64,000 bases of DNA from Burhinus oedicnemus (taxonomy: Eukaryota; Chordata; Aves; Charadriiformes; Burhinidae): NCBI GenBank assembly GCA_008921705.1, contig VFFE01006711.1, positions 379,172-443,171 of the forward strand, written 5' to 3'. How positions within the stretch are numbered: position 1 is the first letter of the stretch; every line of letters starts with the position of its first letter. Below are positions 46,696 through 59,400 of this stretch, piece by piece. The position numbers and the translations under genes are program-made. Under the pieces are notes generated by a model. It saw only the letters and a program-made list of their open reading frames with translations, was not told the origin of the DNA and searched no databases.

Positions 46696-47690
46696 AGTCC
46701 TACAGGTAACTAATGGCAAATATCACTGAATAAATTTCCTCGGCCTGTCAACTCCATTCATTCTAGACAAATATAATCCTTCTCTCTGCTGCAGAGACCA
46801 CTGCAGTCCAAAGATGGGACTTGACTTGGGATGGGCATATCAAAGTTAGGTGTGTGCTTACTGCTGTTATAATATCAACAGCTCTGTAACCTCCACCTTT
46901 TGTTCCCCATCAGTCCCCTCAGAGCTGAATATGTTCCTGTATGAAACGGAGAGACTAGAGAAGTTCACAGGAAGGAAGAAAAATGAAGAAAAGGGATCTT
47001 GCAAACCAACATGTTCATCTCCAGACTTTGATAGTGCTTTCCTCTTGCATAAATTCAGTCTGGGTCTCATACATAACGAGTATCACAACCTTGTTTTTTA
47101 TAAACTCTTTCAAGTTCTACAAAATCAGGGTGGTGCATTCACTTCCTACCTCTTTAGCCATATGCTCATGTGTACTGTCAGGATCTTGGTCAAGGCATAG
47201 ATAAAGCTCCAGTATTAAATGCTGCAAGTTATATAGATTCCCAGCGAAGAACAGAGAGACCAGAAAGCAGCCTACACAGCTCAGGCTGTATTTTTATTTA
47301 AAAAGAAATAGCTACAAGCCCCCCATAGAATTGCACAGAAGCTTCAAAAAAAAAAAAAATACTCACTGTTGCCACAGGGCGCAAGAGTGGTCTGCGTGTG
47401 AGGTATCTCTCTGTAAGTACTTCATTTGCAGATGAATTCCCAATAGGCTCCACTCCAGGTTTATATTCCAGTTATAGAATTTTGTAGGACCAATACAAAA
47501 GATACGAATATGATGTAGTTTCCTCTATGCAACTTTTTACCCAAAACCTCTCAAGGCAATCCACACTGCTACAAACATGAATATCTACACCCTGGCTTTG
47601 AAGCAAGACTAAGCACCACCTCATACTGGGAGAACTTTGGGGCCACGGTAGCTACTTTTCTGTCATCACACATTCCCATGCTCTTTTTCA

Positions 47691-47780
47691 TAAGGCACAG
47701 AGAGATCAAAATAACAAGCGAAAGAAGCATAATCCAACACCACCCAGCATCAGGTGTCCCAAACTCAGATCTTCCTAAGC
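47691..47780 (-). repeat. Possible MIR/CORE-type SINE fragment (weak)
   Basis: AAGGCACAGAGAGATCAAAA fits the minus-strand MIR stretch GAGGCACAGAGAGGTTAAGT. Beyond that, only scattered agreement is seen (AACTCAGATCTTCCT near the end). It could be chance. Confidence 0.3.
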
Positions 47781-50700
47781 AGAACTAATGAGTGACAGGC
47801 TGACAGACAGTAACAAGAACAGTAAACTCATGGATAAAATGGGATTATGCTAATGCAAATCAGTTTTAGTACAGGAGACTTCAGCAATATCCTGAAAAGT
47901 TGTCAGGTTAAACACAGAAATATCACTGCAATCCCTTCTGCTTAATTTATTTTTTCCCTCCTTTGTGTTGCCAGAGATTTTGCAATGTACTTTCCTACCT
48001 TGTTATTTGTAAAAACGTTTAAATTGTATGACTCAGCCAGACTGGCATAAACTAAAGTTGCCACAATCTAGCCAACTCTTTTATTACCTTTGTGAAATAG
48101 AAGTCTTCTGTTTTCCGCTGTATTTTTTTTCCCCAAAGCAACAGTTCCTTGAGTTATGTAATTAAATAACATTAACCTTGTCCTCTTCAAAAAATAAAAA
48201 AGTCCACTGAAGTGTTTTGAGTTTGCTTGACCCGTAGAAAAAAAAAAAAACACAACTTGAAAAGAAACAGTATCAGCAGAAGGTTCATCCTCTTTATACT
48301 AGGCAGAGACAAATGAAAAGAAACTTTGAATCCATTGTCACATTTTAAAACTCATGATCTTTAAGCCACTTTATGATAGAAGCTCCTCCATCATCTGGAA
48401 GGCTTGTGATTTGCAATACCAAAGTGTTACAGCTGCAGTCCCAGAAGTAATCCATATCCCTTCCCCTTTTAGGTGGCTTGTGACCTAAAGGTTGCCAGTA
48501 ACAAATGCAATATGCATTGGGGAGCAGGTAATGGATGAAACTGTGCCCGTGGAAGGGAGCTCCTCTTTTGTTCTGGTGTTCAGTCTCTGCACATCAGCCT
48601 GTCTTTTTGCAACCTAATCATGTATATAAGGTTAAATACATGCTAAGAAAGGTGAAAAACTCCCTGGGATCATTTCTAGTGCTAGCCTATATCAAATATA
48701 GACCCAACCAAATCAATTAGGTACAACTGCTGTTCAGGTTTTTCTGATCCGACTGTTTCCAGGCCATTTTCTCTCTGTCTTTTGTCACAGCTGTTGTATA
48801 CAAACCATTCAACCAGTTCTAGTGGTTTAGTTTTCAAATTACTTATTGATTCATATACAGGGAAGGGGATACAAGGGGCAGATAATTTAAAGCTAAAAAT
48901 GTCTCTTCCACTCATAAAATGACACAGATTCTTTTTTACTAGGTAATAGAGAAGGGTAAGTGATATGCTGTGATGTTCCTTTGACTGAAACTTGAGAAAA
49001 GTATTGCAGTGAACTTCTACTTGAGAATGTCAAAACTCAAGGTATTTCAGCTAACTCAGGTGCTTAGTTTTCAGAAAAGGCCTCTTCTCTTGCTTCCAAG
49101 GCTCTTAAACTACACTAAGAACATGCAGATCAAAGCAAGCTCCTCTTGAATTTGAAATTTTTGTGTTTGTCATAAGACCTGCTGTGCTTTATTATTATTA
49201 TTTTTTTTCCCCCTCCACTAGGAAAAGCATTGCTTTCCATGAGAACTGTAAATTTTCAGCTCCCCTCCAAAACTGTACATCAGATCAGCAAATTTAGAGA
49301 TGCAGTAACTGAAATATAGAAGAACAAAAAAACCAACAGCACCATCAAGAAAAAGATTTTTCAGAAGAAATCAGCACAGACTTTCTATTGCCATATGAAA
49401 CCAGCCCTATATCCAACATGGTCATGCCCCATCATGTTTAACATTAGTCTTTGATCAAATAGGTTCAGATCTTAGACAACCATTATGAAAATAGCTGTTG
49501 TTTCATTTATTCATTTGGTCCCATTTCTCAGCACAAATAATTAAACCTCCAAGAACTGTCCCATAGACATTTGTGGTATGCTGGTAACATCCTTCAAGCC
49601 AAATTTTTTCCACATTTGGTGATCACAATAATATTCTCAGATCTATAACCCTGCCTCACACAAGTAGGATAGTCAATATATATAAAAAAATTGTTATAAT
49701 GGAAGGTGCTAAATGCAATGACTGCTTTTTATACAGTAATAAGAGCCATTTACCTCTATGCAAAGAGCAGCTGGAGAATCAAAGATCCTACTAACTCAAA
49801 GAATTGAGTAAGCTCTTGCTTTTGGGCTCAGAAAGTCTGTGTTCAGTAGAAAAACCTACAGGCAAACTGGAGATCACCACTCAAAGCATAAACGGTTGGA
49901 TATGTGGGTGGACTGAAATATGTAGTTCAGGTAACATCTTGGAGATAGCAACGGGTTGGATGACAGAGAAAGAGCTGCGAGGAAGAACATTACAGGAAGA
50001 CAGAAGGATGCTTCTTCTGGCACAGAGCTCTCTGGAGTCACACAAGTGAGGACTTCTGCACAAAGAAATTGCCTACCATTGTTTTTCCACACACACTGTA
50101 CTCAGGTTAATAAAAAAAGAAATATCTAAAGGCTATTTGACTGATATCATCAATGCTTCCACTTAAGAGAAATAGCCCTGCAAGCCCTAAATGTTGGTCA
50201 ACACATAACAAAGGGAAATCATCTCTTCTCCTAAAAAAAATTATCTAGAAATAAAAAGCAAGATCATTCATCATTCCTGCTATAACCTTATAAAGCCTCT
50301 GTGGGTCAGTTCATACAGTAAAAAAGAACATAGCTTTTTAATACTTTTAGAATTTTTTTGCTCTACTATTCCCCACTATTGAAAAAGCTATCTTGAGACC
50401 AGAACACGCAAAGAGAACATTATGTCTTTCCATTGCTGCCCCCCCAAGTAAAGGCACTTTAAATTCATTTCTAGCTGAGTTTTACTAAAGAAAATAGTTT
50501 TTAAAATACTTCTGTACAAGATACATTTTTGGACTGCTAGTAAATTTCAACTAGCTCGATAAAATAAAGTCATTGATAATTAATTAGCAATAAATGCACC
50601 CTGTATTTTTATAAGCAAGTACTAGTGAAATGTGAATAAGGAGACTCATGAATGTTCTTTATAAAATCCTTCATATCATGGGAGATGAGCTGGAAGATTA

Positions 50701-50826
50701 AAGGTGGGACCAACAATCTTCTTATTTCCTGCCACCCACTTTGATTAAAGGTGTCTTGAAAACCACTAAGGAGATATCTACCCTCGTGTAAATACTTCCT
50801 TAAGCTTAGCTGAATGAAGCAAGTCT

Positions 50827-51345
50827 TTGAGGTCTGCTGTTGTCACTCTCCAATGGAAGGAACTGTATGATAAAAACAAAAAAACAAACAAACAAAAAAA
50901 TGAATTAAAGCCCTCAACAATCAGACCTGGAGGATCTTATATGTTAAAGAAGAGGCTCACAACTGATGTCCCCCAAGACCACCCAAATTTCTTCTTGTTT
51001 CTATTGCCTTTCCTGGGCTCCATGGCTTCACATTCCAGTGGATCAACAGATCCACACAGATCCACTGAACAGCCATACAGACTGGAGCAGGACAAGGTAG
51101 TGGTGCAGCCAGGGCATGTGCTCACGGGGCTGCACGTTCACCAGAGCAGACCCTACATGTGCCGCTTCCTGCTCACATGCCTCCAGATGTGCCAGCAATA
51201 CACAGCATGCCAAGGTAGCTCTCTGGAGACACTTCAGAGGCTGCAGAGGCAGTCTTTCATCTTAACACTTCCTCATGCCTTTAGTCTTCAGTTCTTTGAT
51301 TCCAGAGGCGACTTTTGCCTTAGCCATGAAGAAGAGAAGGAGTGA
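50827..51345 (+). CDS. Longest non-CR1 open frame, 172 codons (unassigned)
   Basis: No family is recognised. The first 60 or so codons run through an AAAC tract and are unlikely to be real. An internal ATG at 51022 lies in a good Kozak context (GGCTCCATGG) and would give 107 residues starting MASHSSGSTDPHR, with five cysteines clustered in the middle (CRFLLTCLQMCQQYTAC) and an acidic end (HEEEKE). There are no transmembrane segments after that ATG, and no splice or polyadenylation context was found. Base composition is somewhat less AT-rich than the surroundings. A chance frame is the default reading. Confidence 0.1.
   Translation: MRSAVVTLQWKELYDKNKKTNKQKNELKPSTIRPGGSYMLKKRLTTDVPQDHPNFFLFLLPFLGSMASHSSGSTDPHRSTEQPYRLEQDKVVVQPGHVLTGLHVHQSRPYMCRFLLTCLQMCQQYTACQGSSLETLQRLQRQSFILTLPHAFSLQFFDSRGDFCLSHEEEKE
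50876..50900 (+). repeat. A-rich AAAC tract
   Basis: AAACAAAAAAACAAACAAAC-type units. Another plus-strand A/C-rich tract of the class seen at 11.9, 16.0, 21.6, 23.1 and 26.5 kb. Confidence 0.8.
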
Positions 51346-53304
51346 TCATCCCTTCAGCCTTGTTTGATCGTTCCTTTGGAGCTCATGGAAAAGTGTGGCT
51401 CCATAAGGCACCGGTCTCAGCTGGGATTATTCCAGTGGCTAGATAGTTCATGCAAACCAAGGAGGAGCATTTCTACTGTTCCCACAATACTGCAAGCAGA
51501 TCACTAGGGAATGCTCACCCTGTTTTTCACTGCTCTCATGTTTTGCCTCACATGAAGGGAAGGACAAAATACGAATCTTATTCTCTTGTACTAGAAGGAG
51601 GTAACAGCCCAGACAACAGAGGTTCAAATTCTGCTGAACTACATTGTCTCTGAAGAAGAATCTGCTTCACACTCTAACACCACAAGGGGATTTTCCAATT
51701 CAATTATTAGATATTCCAGCCTCTTTGAAACACTGGGTGTTGCTCAGCACAGCAGGAAAGCTCAAGGTGCACAGCGAACGATACCACCTCCAAGCCCTTC
51801 CTACACGCAAAACACAAATCTTGGAATGCTGCTTAAGGAAGCTAATTTAAAGATGATGATGACAAAGACAAAATCAACTTTTATCGTTAAAATAAACTTA
51901 CAGCATTTCAGACTGAATGAACTGACAACAAACCTTACTCTTGAGGGAAGCCAGTGGCAACACTGCACTTCAATGTATATACCGCCTTATACAGAAAGTG
52001 TCGCTTTACCGATTGAAGGAAGTGGCTGTACTGTTATCTGTTGAGGAGTCACTAATCTCTGTGATTCATTTGGAGGATTTCCATTGTAATGTCTGCCTAA
52101 GATTGGATTATCATCACTGTTCATGTTAAACTGTCAGAGAGCAAACAACAGGGAAGTGAATTTCTGGTGAGCGTATATTACATTTGTATCTCTGAGTAAT
52201 ATTAATGAACGAGTAACTGCAGAGCTACTGTCATGCAAAATCCTGTGGCAGCATGATCCTAAAGACTAGACAGGTCCAGGAAAAAACATAGCGTTTCTGT
52301 CTATTGGACTGTCCCAATATTGGTGCACAAGTGTTGAGGGCACTAAACACAATGAAGCAGGTAGGTCTTATAATTTTGCCTTGCCCAGCACCACGGTACT
52401 TTGCTGTCACACTTCCACTGAGAATCAACAAACTGATTGCTCTTGTTTTGAAATAATCTCTTTGGTCCCAGGAAGAGAGAAAGGAAACAGCTCTGGGTGA
52501 AGACTCTCTAGATTATTTTTGGTGGGTTTGGGAGGGCATCATTTTACCATCTAGAACACTAAAAAAAAAGTCACTCAATATTAAATTTGGGTTGTCTGCC
52601 TGCTGATCAACATCTGCCAGACATCACATGGGGTTAAATTAATTTTACTGTTTATCCATCCCTAACTTCCCGCAATGCCCTGAGTACTAGCAGTGAGAGG
52701 AGAGAGGTGTGGAGGGGAAAGGACTGGGTTATCTCATAAAGCAACTCTCAGTCTAAGCATGCTCAGAAAATAGGAACCTGTTGTACTGAATAGCATACCC
52801 TGACCTCTTTGAAAGATTCAGGCACACAGCTATTGAAAGCTCCATCTAAGTTCTGAATGTGTAATTCCTGCAGCCCAAGTACTCCTAAACACATCTTTGA
52901 TTAGCTGAAAATGCAATTATTTTTATAATAATGCTTTGCAGACAGCTTGTAAGAATAACAATGACCTTTTTTTTTCCTCCCTCTCGTCCCTATTTAAAAT
53001 CAGTTTCTGTTAGAGGAGCAGAAGATTTACTGGAGAAATAAGTGCTTAACTTGCATTTAAACCATGTAAAAGACAGATTGACTATGTTTTTAGACACTTA
53101 CATCAAAGTAATTACAGCACTATATAATGTATTGGATTCATTAAGAGGCTCTAAAACAATTTTTATATAGTATTAAGTAAAAGGAGAAGAAGAAAAGAAT
53201 GGGAAACTACAAACTAAAACTTATGACTTGCCTTCTTTGTTGAGTAAACTCCTGCCAGGTTTTGCCTAGGGAACAAAGACCCCTGATAAAGGGCAGCACG
53301 AGAT

Positions 53305-53420
53305 GCATGATGGAAGAATAGACAAAACATTGGACTGGGACTCAGGAGGTTGGTATGCGGTGTCCGTCTTGCCAGATGTTTCCTACGTGCAGTGAGGCAG
53401 TTAGTCTATGTATTCATACA
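53305..53420 (+). repeat. Probable MIR/CORE-type SINE fragment (tRNA-like head)
   Basis: CATTGGACTGGGACTCAGGAGG agrees closely with the tRNA-derived head of MIR-like SINEs (CACTGGACTGGGACTCAGGAGACC). It is followed by bases that partly fit the continuing consensus up to the GTGCAGTGAGGCAGTTAGTC region. This is the best of the SINE traces in the window by length of uninterrupted agreement. Confidence 0.5.
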
Positions 53421-56400
53421 ATTAATCCTGTATTCAACACGACAAAGGTAGAATTTTCTTTCTGCCTAGTCCCTCCAAATTGCAGCCTGTTCGGGGATGT
53501 CAGGATCTCATTCCAAACATTTATTCAGTGCTTAGAGCAGTAGGACATTGGTTTTGCTTAGCTACCAAGAGGACAAGATTCTATTGTTTGAAGATACAAA
53601 TAACAGTATGAGAAAAGGATCAAAATAGCCACAGCATAAACAGGACAAAGTTAGTAAAAAGGATGGTTATCAAAGAAAATATTCAGGTAACGAAATCTCT
53701 AACCAAGAATAACTGCCTTCACAAAGAATTTCTCAGGTGTTTAGACATGACAGCATTTTTTAACTACATTGGATAATGTACCTGGAAACATTGTGGAAGC
53801 AACTACAGCTGTGGGGTCAAGGTTAGGTAATGCCTGAACATACAAGTCTGTCTGAGGTAGTTACAAGAACCACAGGCTTACTCCAGAAATTCAGACACAG
53901 TTTATTTCTAAAATTAAAAACAGTTTCCTGTGAACAAAGTTTATGCAAAAGAAGCAGAGTTCTTATTCCCTTACTTATAACCTTCATCCTATGACTTGAC
54001 AATTGGGAAAGCAAAAGAAACTTCCAGGAACCAACATGCCTTGAATGCTTTATTTTGTCTACTTTACACATTAATTTCCCAAGTGTTCCCTGATTCTTAT
54101 TTGGTTAACACATTAGGGTATCTAATTCTTATTTGCTACACAAATCGCTCATTTGCAATCAAATTTCCATCAGTATTTGCTATCTTATTATCATGGTTAA
54201 CACCACTTTGCACTTTGGTATTAACTAGAGAGACATTCTAAAAAGCAACTCAGTGTTATAAGTTGAGAATACTATGGCTGTGTTTTTCTAACAAAGAAAA
54301 TTGCTGTAATGTCGCTGGGTCATTCCAGTTATCGAATCCCAGCATCCCAAAGGTTTATCAAGCAACCATCTCAGGCTTGCAGTTTCACTGTATGCATTTC
54401 TATGAAGCTAATTAAACCTCAGTAGGACTAAGCTGGAACTGCATCAACTGGATTAAGTCATCTTCACCTCAAGCTCAAAGCCACATCCATCCCACAGAGA
54501 ATGGCATGGCTCTATCCAGAGTCCACCCATGTTTCTGGGATTGCATCAGGATAAAAGCCCCTGGATGTGTTTAGTTCTGCTCCTGCCTATGACTGTATAA
54601 ATTTTATTTTTCAGACAAACAGTCAACAAAAGTAAGAACCCTCAGTGATGCAGAAAGGTGAGAAAGGCTAAGATTGGGCCACGAGAGCAACAGATCTTCT
54701 GGTACTTTTGGCCGTGACCAAAAGTGAGATGCAAGATCCACAGGTAAAGCTTTTATGGCATGTCTGTCAATTTATTCTCATCTGCATCAGCAGACTTGGA
54801 CACTTTGAGACCTCAGAGAGGGGTAGAGGGCCCAGTACCACCCATCTCTGCACGCTACCTTGCACTGCCCGCAGGCACAGCTGAATAGGATCCTTATGAT
54901 CCAGAACTATGTGTCCTAATATGGGCTTATTGTAATGACATGAAACCCTTTTTGACCTCTCTTTTCCCTTTCATCACTTCATGGCAGACTACCTGGTGTC
55001 AGCTGCTCCACTATTTGGGTGTATATATGCACTATAGCACCACAAGAATGTAAGTGTGGTCCTTTGCAGAGGTCAACTTTAATATGAGTAGGACGCAGTG
55101 TAATTCACATCAAGGCAGTCCTTCTCCAAGGCCTGAAGATTCAAGTTTACATGCGTGAATCTCAGCTGATACCGACTTTTCAGTCTCATCTCTGAGAACA
55201 ATCCTGCAAGAAGCAGTTCTTATACTCCTGGCTTATGAAAGAAGTCTAAGAGAGGACACCTGTCTCTTTTATTAACGGTACAACCTGAAATAATTCCTGA
55301 AGCAATAGTGTAGCTGTACTCTTTACTCTTTTTTTTCCCTACTGTAAGGCAGCTTCACTTTTCTCCATGCCTGCAGAACCTCAGCTTGTGATTTTCCATA
55401 CATTTCCCTGAATGTTCCCAATCATACCATCCTTTTGGTTAGACCTATTACTGCTTTGACATTTGAGTAACTTATTCCTTCTTATGCTACTTCTGTAATG
55501 CATGAAGCTTTCACCTTCCCTCCCATTCACTGCAAATGTCCGACTGCAAACTAAGGAGACTGTATTGTAGTAGTAGGAATGCAGCAGAGAATCAGCCGGG
55601 TAAGAATGAAAAGCTCAGTTACAGGAGAAGACAGAAAAGCTATTGAACCACAGATGAGTTTGTGTAACCTACATTTTCAAAAATCTCTTACAAAAATTAG
55701 TTTGAGATCTCTGTGAACTCAGAGTTACTAATTCTGGATTTACTAGGAATATGGGCTGTCAGACTTAAAGCCATCTAAGGAATCAATGTCCCCAATAGCC
55801 AAATAACAAGGAAGTTAAGAACCAACCTCATCAAACTTGGCTTTTAATTTTATCCCCCAGGCTTATCTTGGATAATTCAAAATTATACAGATGGGATTCC
55901 TACCCTAAGAAATGTGTTTCTCAGTCCTGAAAGAATGGCTGTTGGGAAGAGGAAAAGATTTGAGAAGGGTGTGATTTTACATATATTGAACTGAATTTTT
56001 CCTGCAGCTATTAAATTTACAGCCAAGAGTTACTGGAAATATGGCAGTCAGTGAAAAGATTTACAGTTTATTATCTGTATTTTGAATTAGGGACTTCTAG
56101 ATACTTAATAGCAATTGCAAAAGTGTTATCTCTTGGTAGAATGCGCATTAATCTTGCTCTTTCCCACTTTAAGAAGGATCATTCCCTGGTTATTATTCAA
56201 CTTGGTGTTCCAGCAATTTTCAGTCCTATCTTCTCTTCTACCCTCGGTTTCTGCTGACACCAGAAGAGAGGTTGTTTGTCAGCCAGCTGTTGCTCTCTGC
56301 TAGTTTTTGCCAGCATTAGGATAGTTCCCATAACCCGAGGCTGCTGAGTGTTTTTGAAGCCTGCTGCATTACCAGGCTTTCACAGTGTCTGAAGTGGTCG

Positions 56401-59400
56401 GAAGCAGAGAAAGCAATCCAGAGCCTGAGTCTGACCTCCTCCAGGGGTGACCTGGCTCTCCCCCATGCCAGCCAACCCTGAAAGGCTCCCCTGGTGCTCA
56501 CAGCTGCATCTGCAGGAGCTTTCTCTAGCGCTTGTCCTGGAAGCCTGTGGGTAGATGGAGGAACGAGAGTTGCAGCAGAGCTGGAAGCAACTGGAGAAGG
56601 GCCCTCCTTCTCTTGACGATTAATTCATTTTCCTCCTCTGCTCAAAAAAGTGGGTGTTGCATGTGCTGATAACCCTATATACTTACTAATTACTGTCCCA
56701 TTCACCTTGAACTACAGAGCTCACAGCTGCCAGCTGCAGCTTGTGATATCTCGAGTATGTGTTTGATGAACTCTGGAGACATTTTCATCTGTTAAATACA
56801 GAAAAACTGAACAGCTTCCCAGGACAGGCAGTGCAGCACAGAATCGTATGCTTGTCAAGGCCGTGTCTGAACTCCTGACTTCAAGCTAATAGAGCTGCAA
56901 AGTTAGCGAAACTGTGAGATATCAGCTGGCTCAGTCCCAGGCTAATTTCTCAGACAAATACCACGTGGCAGAAATTAGCTGCTACATGGGGCGTTAACTA
57001 CTACTTTCAGTGGTTTGATGACCAAGAGTCTGCCATAAACACTGTGCCAAAAGTCTGCCAGTTAAACTTTGGTATAGATAATGTCTTTATTTCCATATTT
57101 ATGATGCTTCTACTGTAAATACTTTAGATGCAGCAGGTTTCTTCAGCACTAAGAGGAATTAAAGAACAAGCCCAGTAATTCCAAGGAAATCAACTGCAAG
57201 GGCAGTACCACTGGCCATTTACACCAGATTTTAGAAGATCAAGCTGAATATCCATTTTCCAAGTGTTTACTCAGCATTTAACTGTTACATATTTATTAAC
57301 ATACAATTACACAGCTGCCACTGAGGAACTGATAGGGCCACCCTGTACTCTGACTTTCTAGAAGAAAAGAAATTGGAAGCCATCAGCAGATTTTGTGCTC
57401 GTGTACTACTGAAAAATTATGAGATTAAACTCATACTTTGCAATTACAAATAGTGATAAATGATCAGCATAGTTAGACAAAGCACTGCTTTGACTTCAGC
57501 TGCCTTAAAGAAAAAAAATCTATTTATTATTGGAAAGATTTGTATGAGAATAGATATCCCAATTGTTAACCTTACTGCATAACCATGTTTACAAGGTAAC
57601 GGGCAAAGGAACAAGACTTTTGATACCCAACTTCTTCCATATCCTACTTTGTCTCTAGCTCACACTTTGGATTTTCTTCCAAGCTTCCAGCTTCACCAAA
57701 ATAGGCCAGCCTCTCTCTGAAATATGAATGCTTTGCTCTTCCCCATAAAAAAAGGATTTGGATTCTTTTGCATAGTATCCATTCAGAAATATCACTGTCT
57801 GCTAATTAGCTTATGTTATGAACAGTGATTTTGGAGGCTAAAAAATATAGGGGAAGGCTTTCTTCAAGAAAAGATTAACTGTGTAGTTTATATTAATATC
57901 TAAAAAATAAAATAAAACCAGAGGTTATGACATGACATGTAATTAACTGGATTAGAAGCAATGGCACTGGGGGAATAAAAAAAAAAAAAATAAATTTATG
58001 TTTCCACAGTGATTTTTTTTTCCCATCCTGGGGTAGTTAGAGAGGGAAGTGCCCACTAAAAGATTGTGCTAAATTATTAAAAGTGAAAGAAGTACGGAAT
58101 CAAAGTAATATAGATTAATGGAGAAATCGAAATCAATATTTTATTACAGTTTCTAATGAAATATTTACCAGACTAATTTTCTTACACACTCTAGAGTAAT
58201 TAAAAAGATACAACCCTTACATTAACACGTAGATTAACGTACCTCTTCTTATATTTGTGTTTATATAAAAGTCAACTAAGTAAATTAATCTGCCATGAGA
58301 AGATTCTTGTCTATGGCTTCTGTTTGAGCCTTCTGTTTCCATGGTACTTTATTTCCACTTTTGGCTAGAGAGTGTTCCGAGGGGATTGATCCAATGTCCA
58401 TTGAAATGAATACATAGCACAGACACTGAAAAGTATGAAAATCAATGCAAAGACTTTCATTAACTTCACAGTGCTTGGGCCTGAACTCATCACTCTGTAA
58501 CGACAACTATGAAGAACTGCAATCAGTAACAGATTCTTAAATAAAACAGTGACCATCTAAGTATGAAAAATGAAAAAAAACTGGTAAAGGGTGGTGAAAA
58601 TACAATGTTAGAAAACATCAGATTAGAAGCAGTATGTTGAGGGATGCAAGTGGACTCCCAGGCTTGACAGTTAGTGAGGTAGCCCTCATCTACAGTGACA
58701 GTGACTGATGAGGTGAAGGGGGAAGATAAGAATATCTGATGCAATAAAAAGTGTCTTCTGTCCTGCTCAGTTAGTTTAAGATGCAAAAGTAACACACAAA
58801 CCTTTTTATCACACTGTACTTGCACATGTATTTTGTGCAGGTCACATATTTTAAACGGTTACAGAAGTATTTTAGAGATATTAGCTAAACAAAAATAATT
58901 CAAGAGCATGCGTGTGCTTCTGCTTGTATAAATGGTTCCCATGAGTGAAATAAAACTAGGCTCAGAGGGAGTAAAAATACCCACAACTAATCAACTGGAG
59001 ACATCTCCAGACATGATTTAGGATGTTTTCTTTCTATAGAAAAAACATCAAACACTTTGAGTCAAACACCAGAGTATCTTCCAGAGTTCGAGGAACTGTT
59101 TGTCACTAAGCTAAAACTACAAATTTCTCTTTTTTTCCAGGGGCACAAAGTTTGAGTTCCTGCTTCTACAAGACCTTCACAACTCCTCTGGGAAACTGGC
59201 AAGATCCAAGTAGGAGTGATTTGGCAATAAGAGTGAAAACTGAAAACATTTCTCTAACAAGCTGGTTTCAAAACTCAACCTAAAAGGATCTAATGCATCT
59301 GTTTGAAACCGCAGCAGAGTGAATCAATCTCAGTGGGGAAAGCGGAAGTGAAATAGAAAAAGAAATGCAGAAAAGCGCAACTTTACCTATTGTTGCCATC

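Larger units (their letters stand above)
43429..53304. other. Non-coding stretch, no gene recognised
   Basis: No protein is recognised. Contents are a 60-nt purine tract (44733-44792), a G-quadruplex motif (46678-46695), a weak SINE trace (about 47.7 kb), poly-A or poly-T runs near 44500, 47347 and 48240, an AAAC tract (50876-50899) and an unassigned 172-codon frame (50827-51345). Confidence 0.65.

Noticed and set aside
51620..51635. GGTTCAAATTC resembling a tRNA T-arm
   Set aside because: Flanking bases do not form acceptor or anticodon stems.
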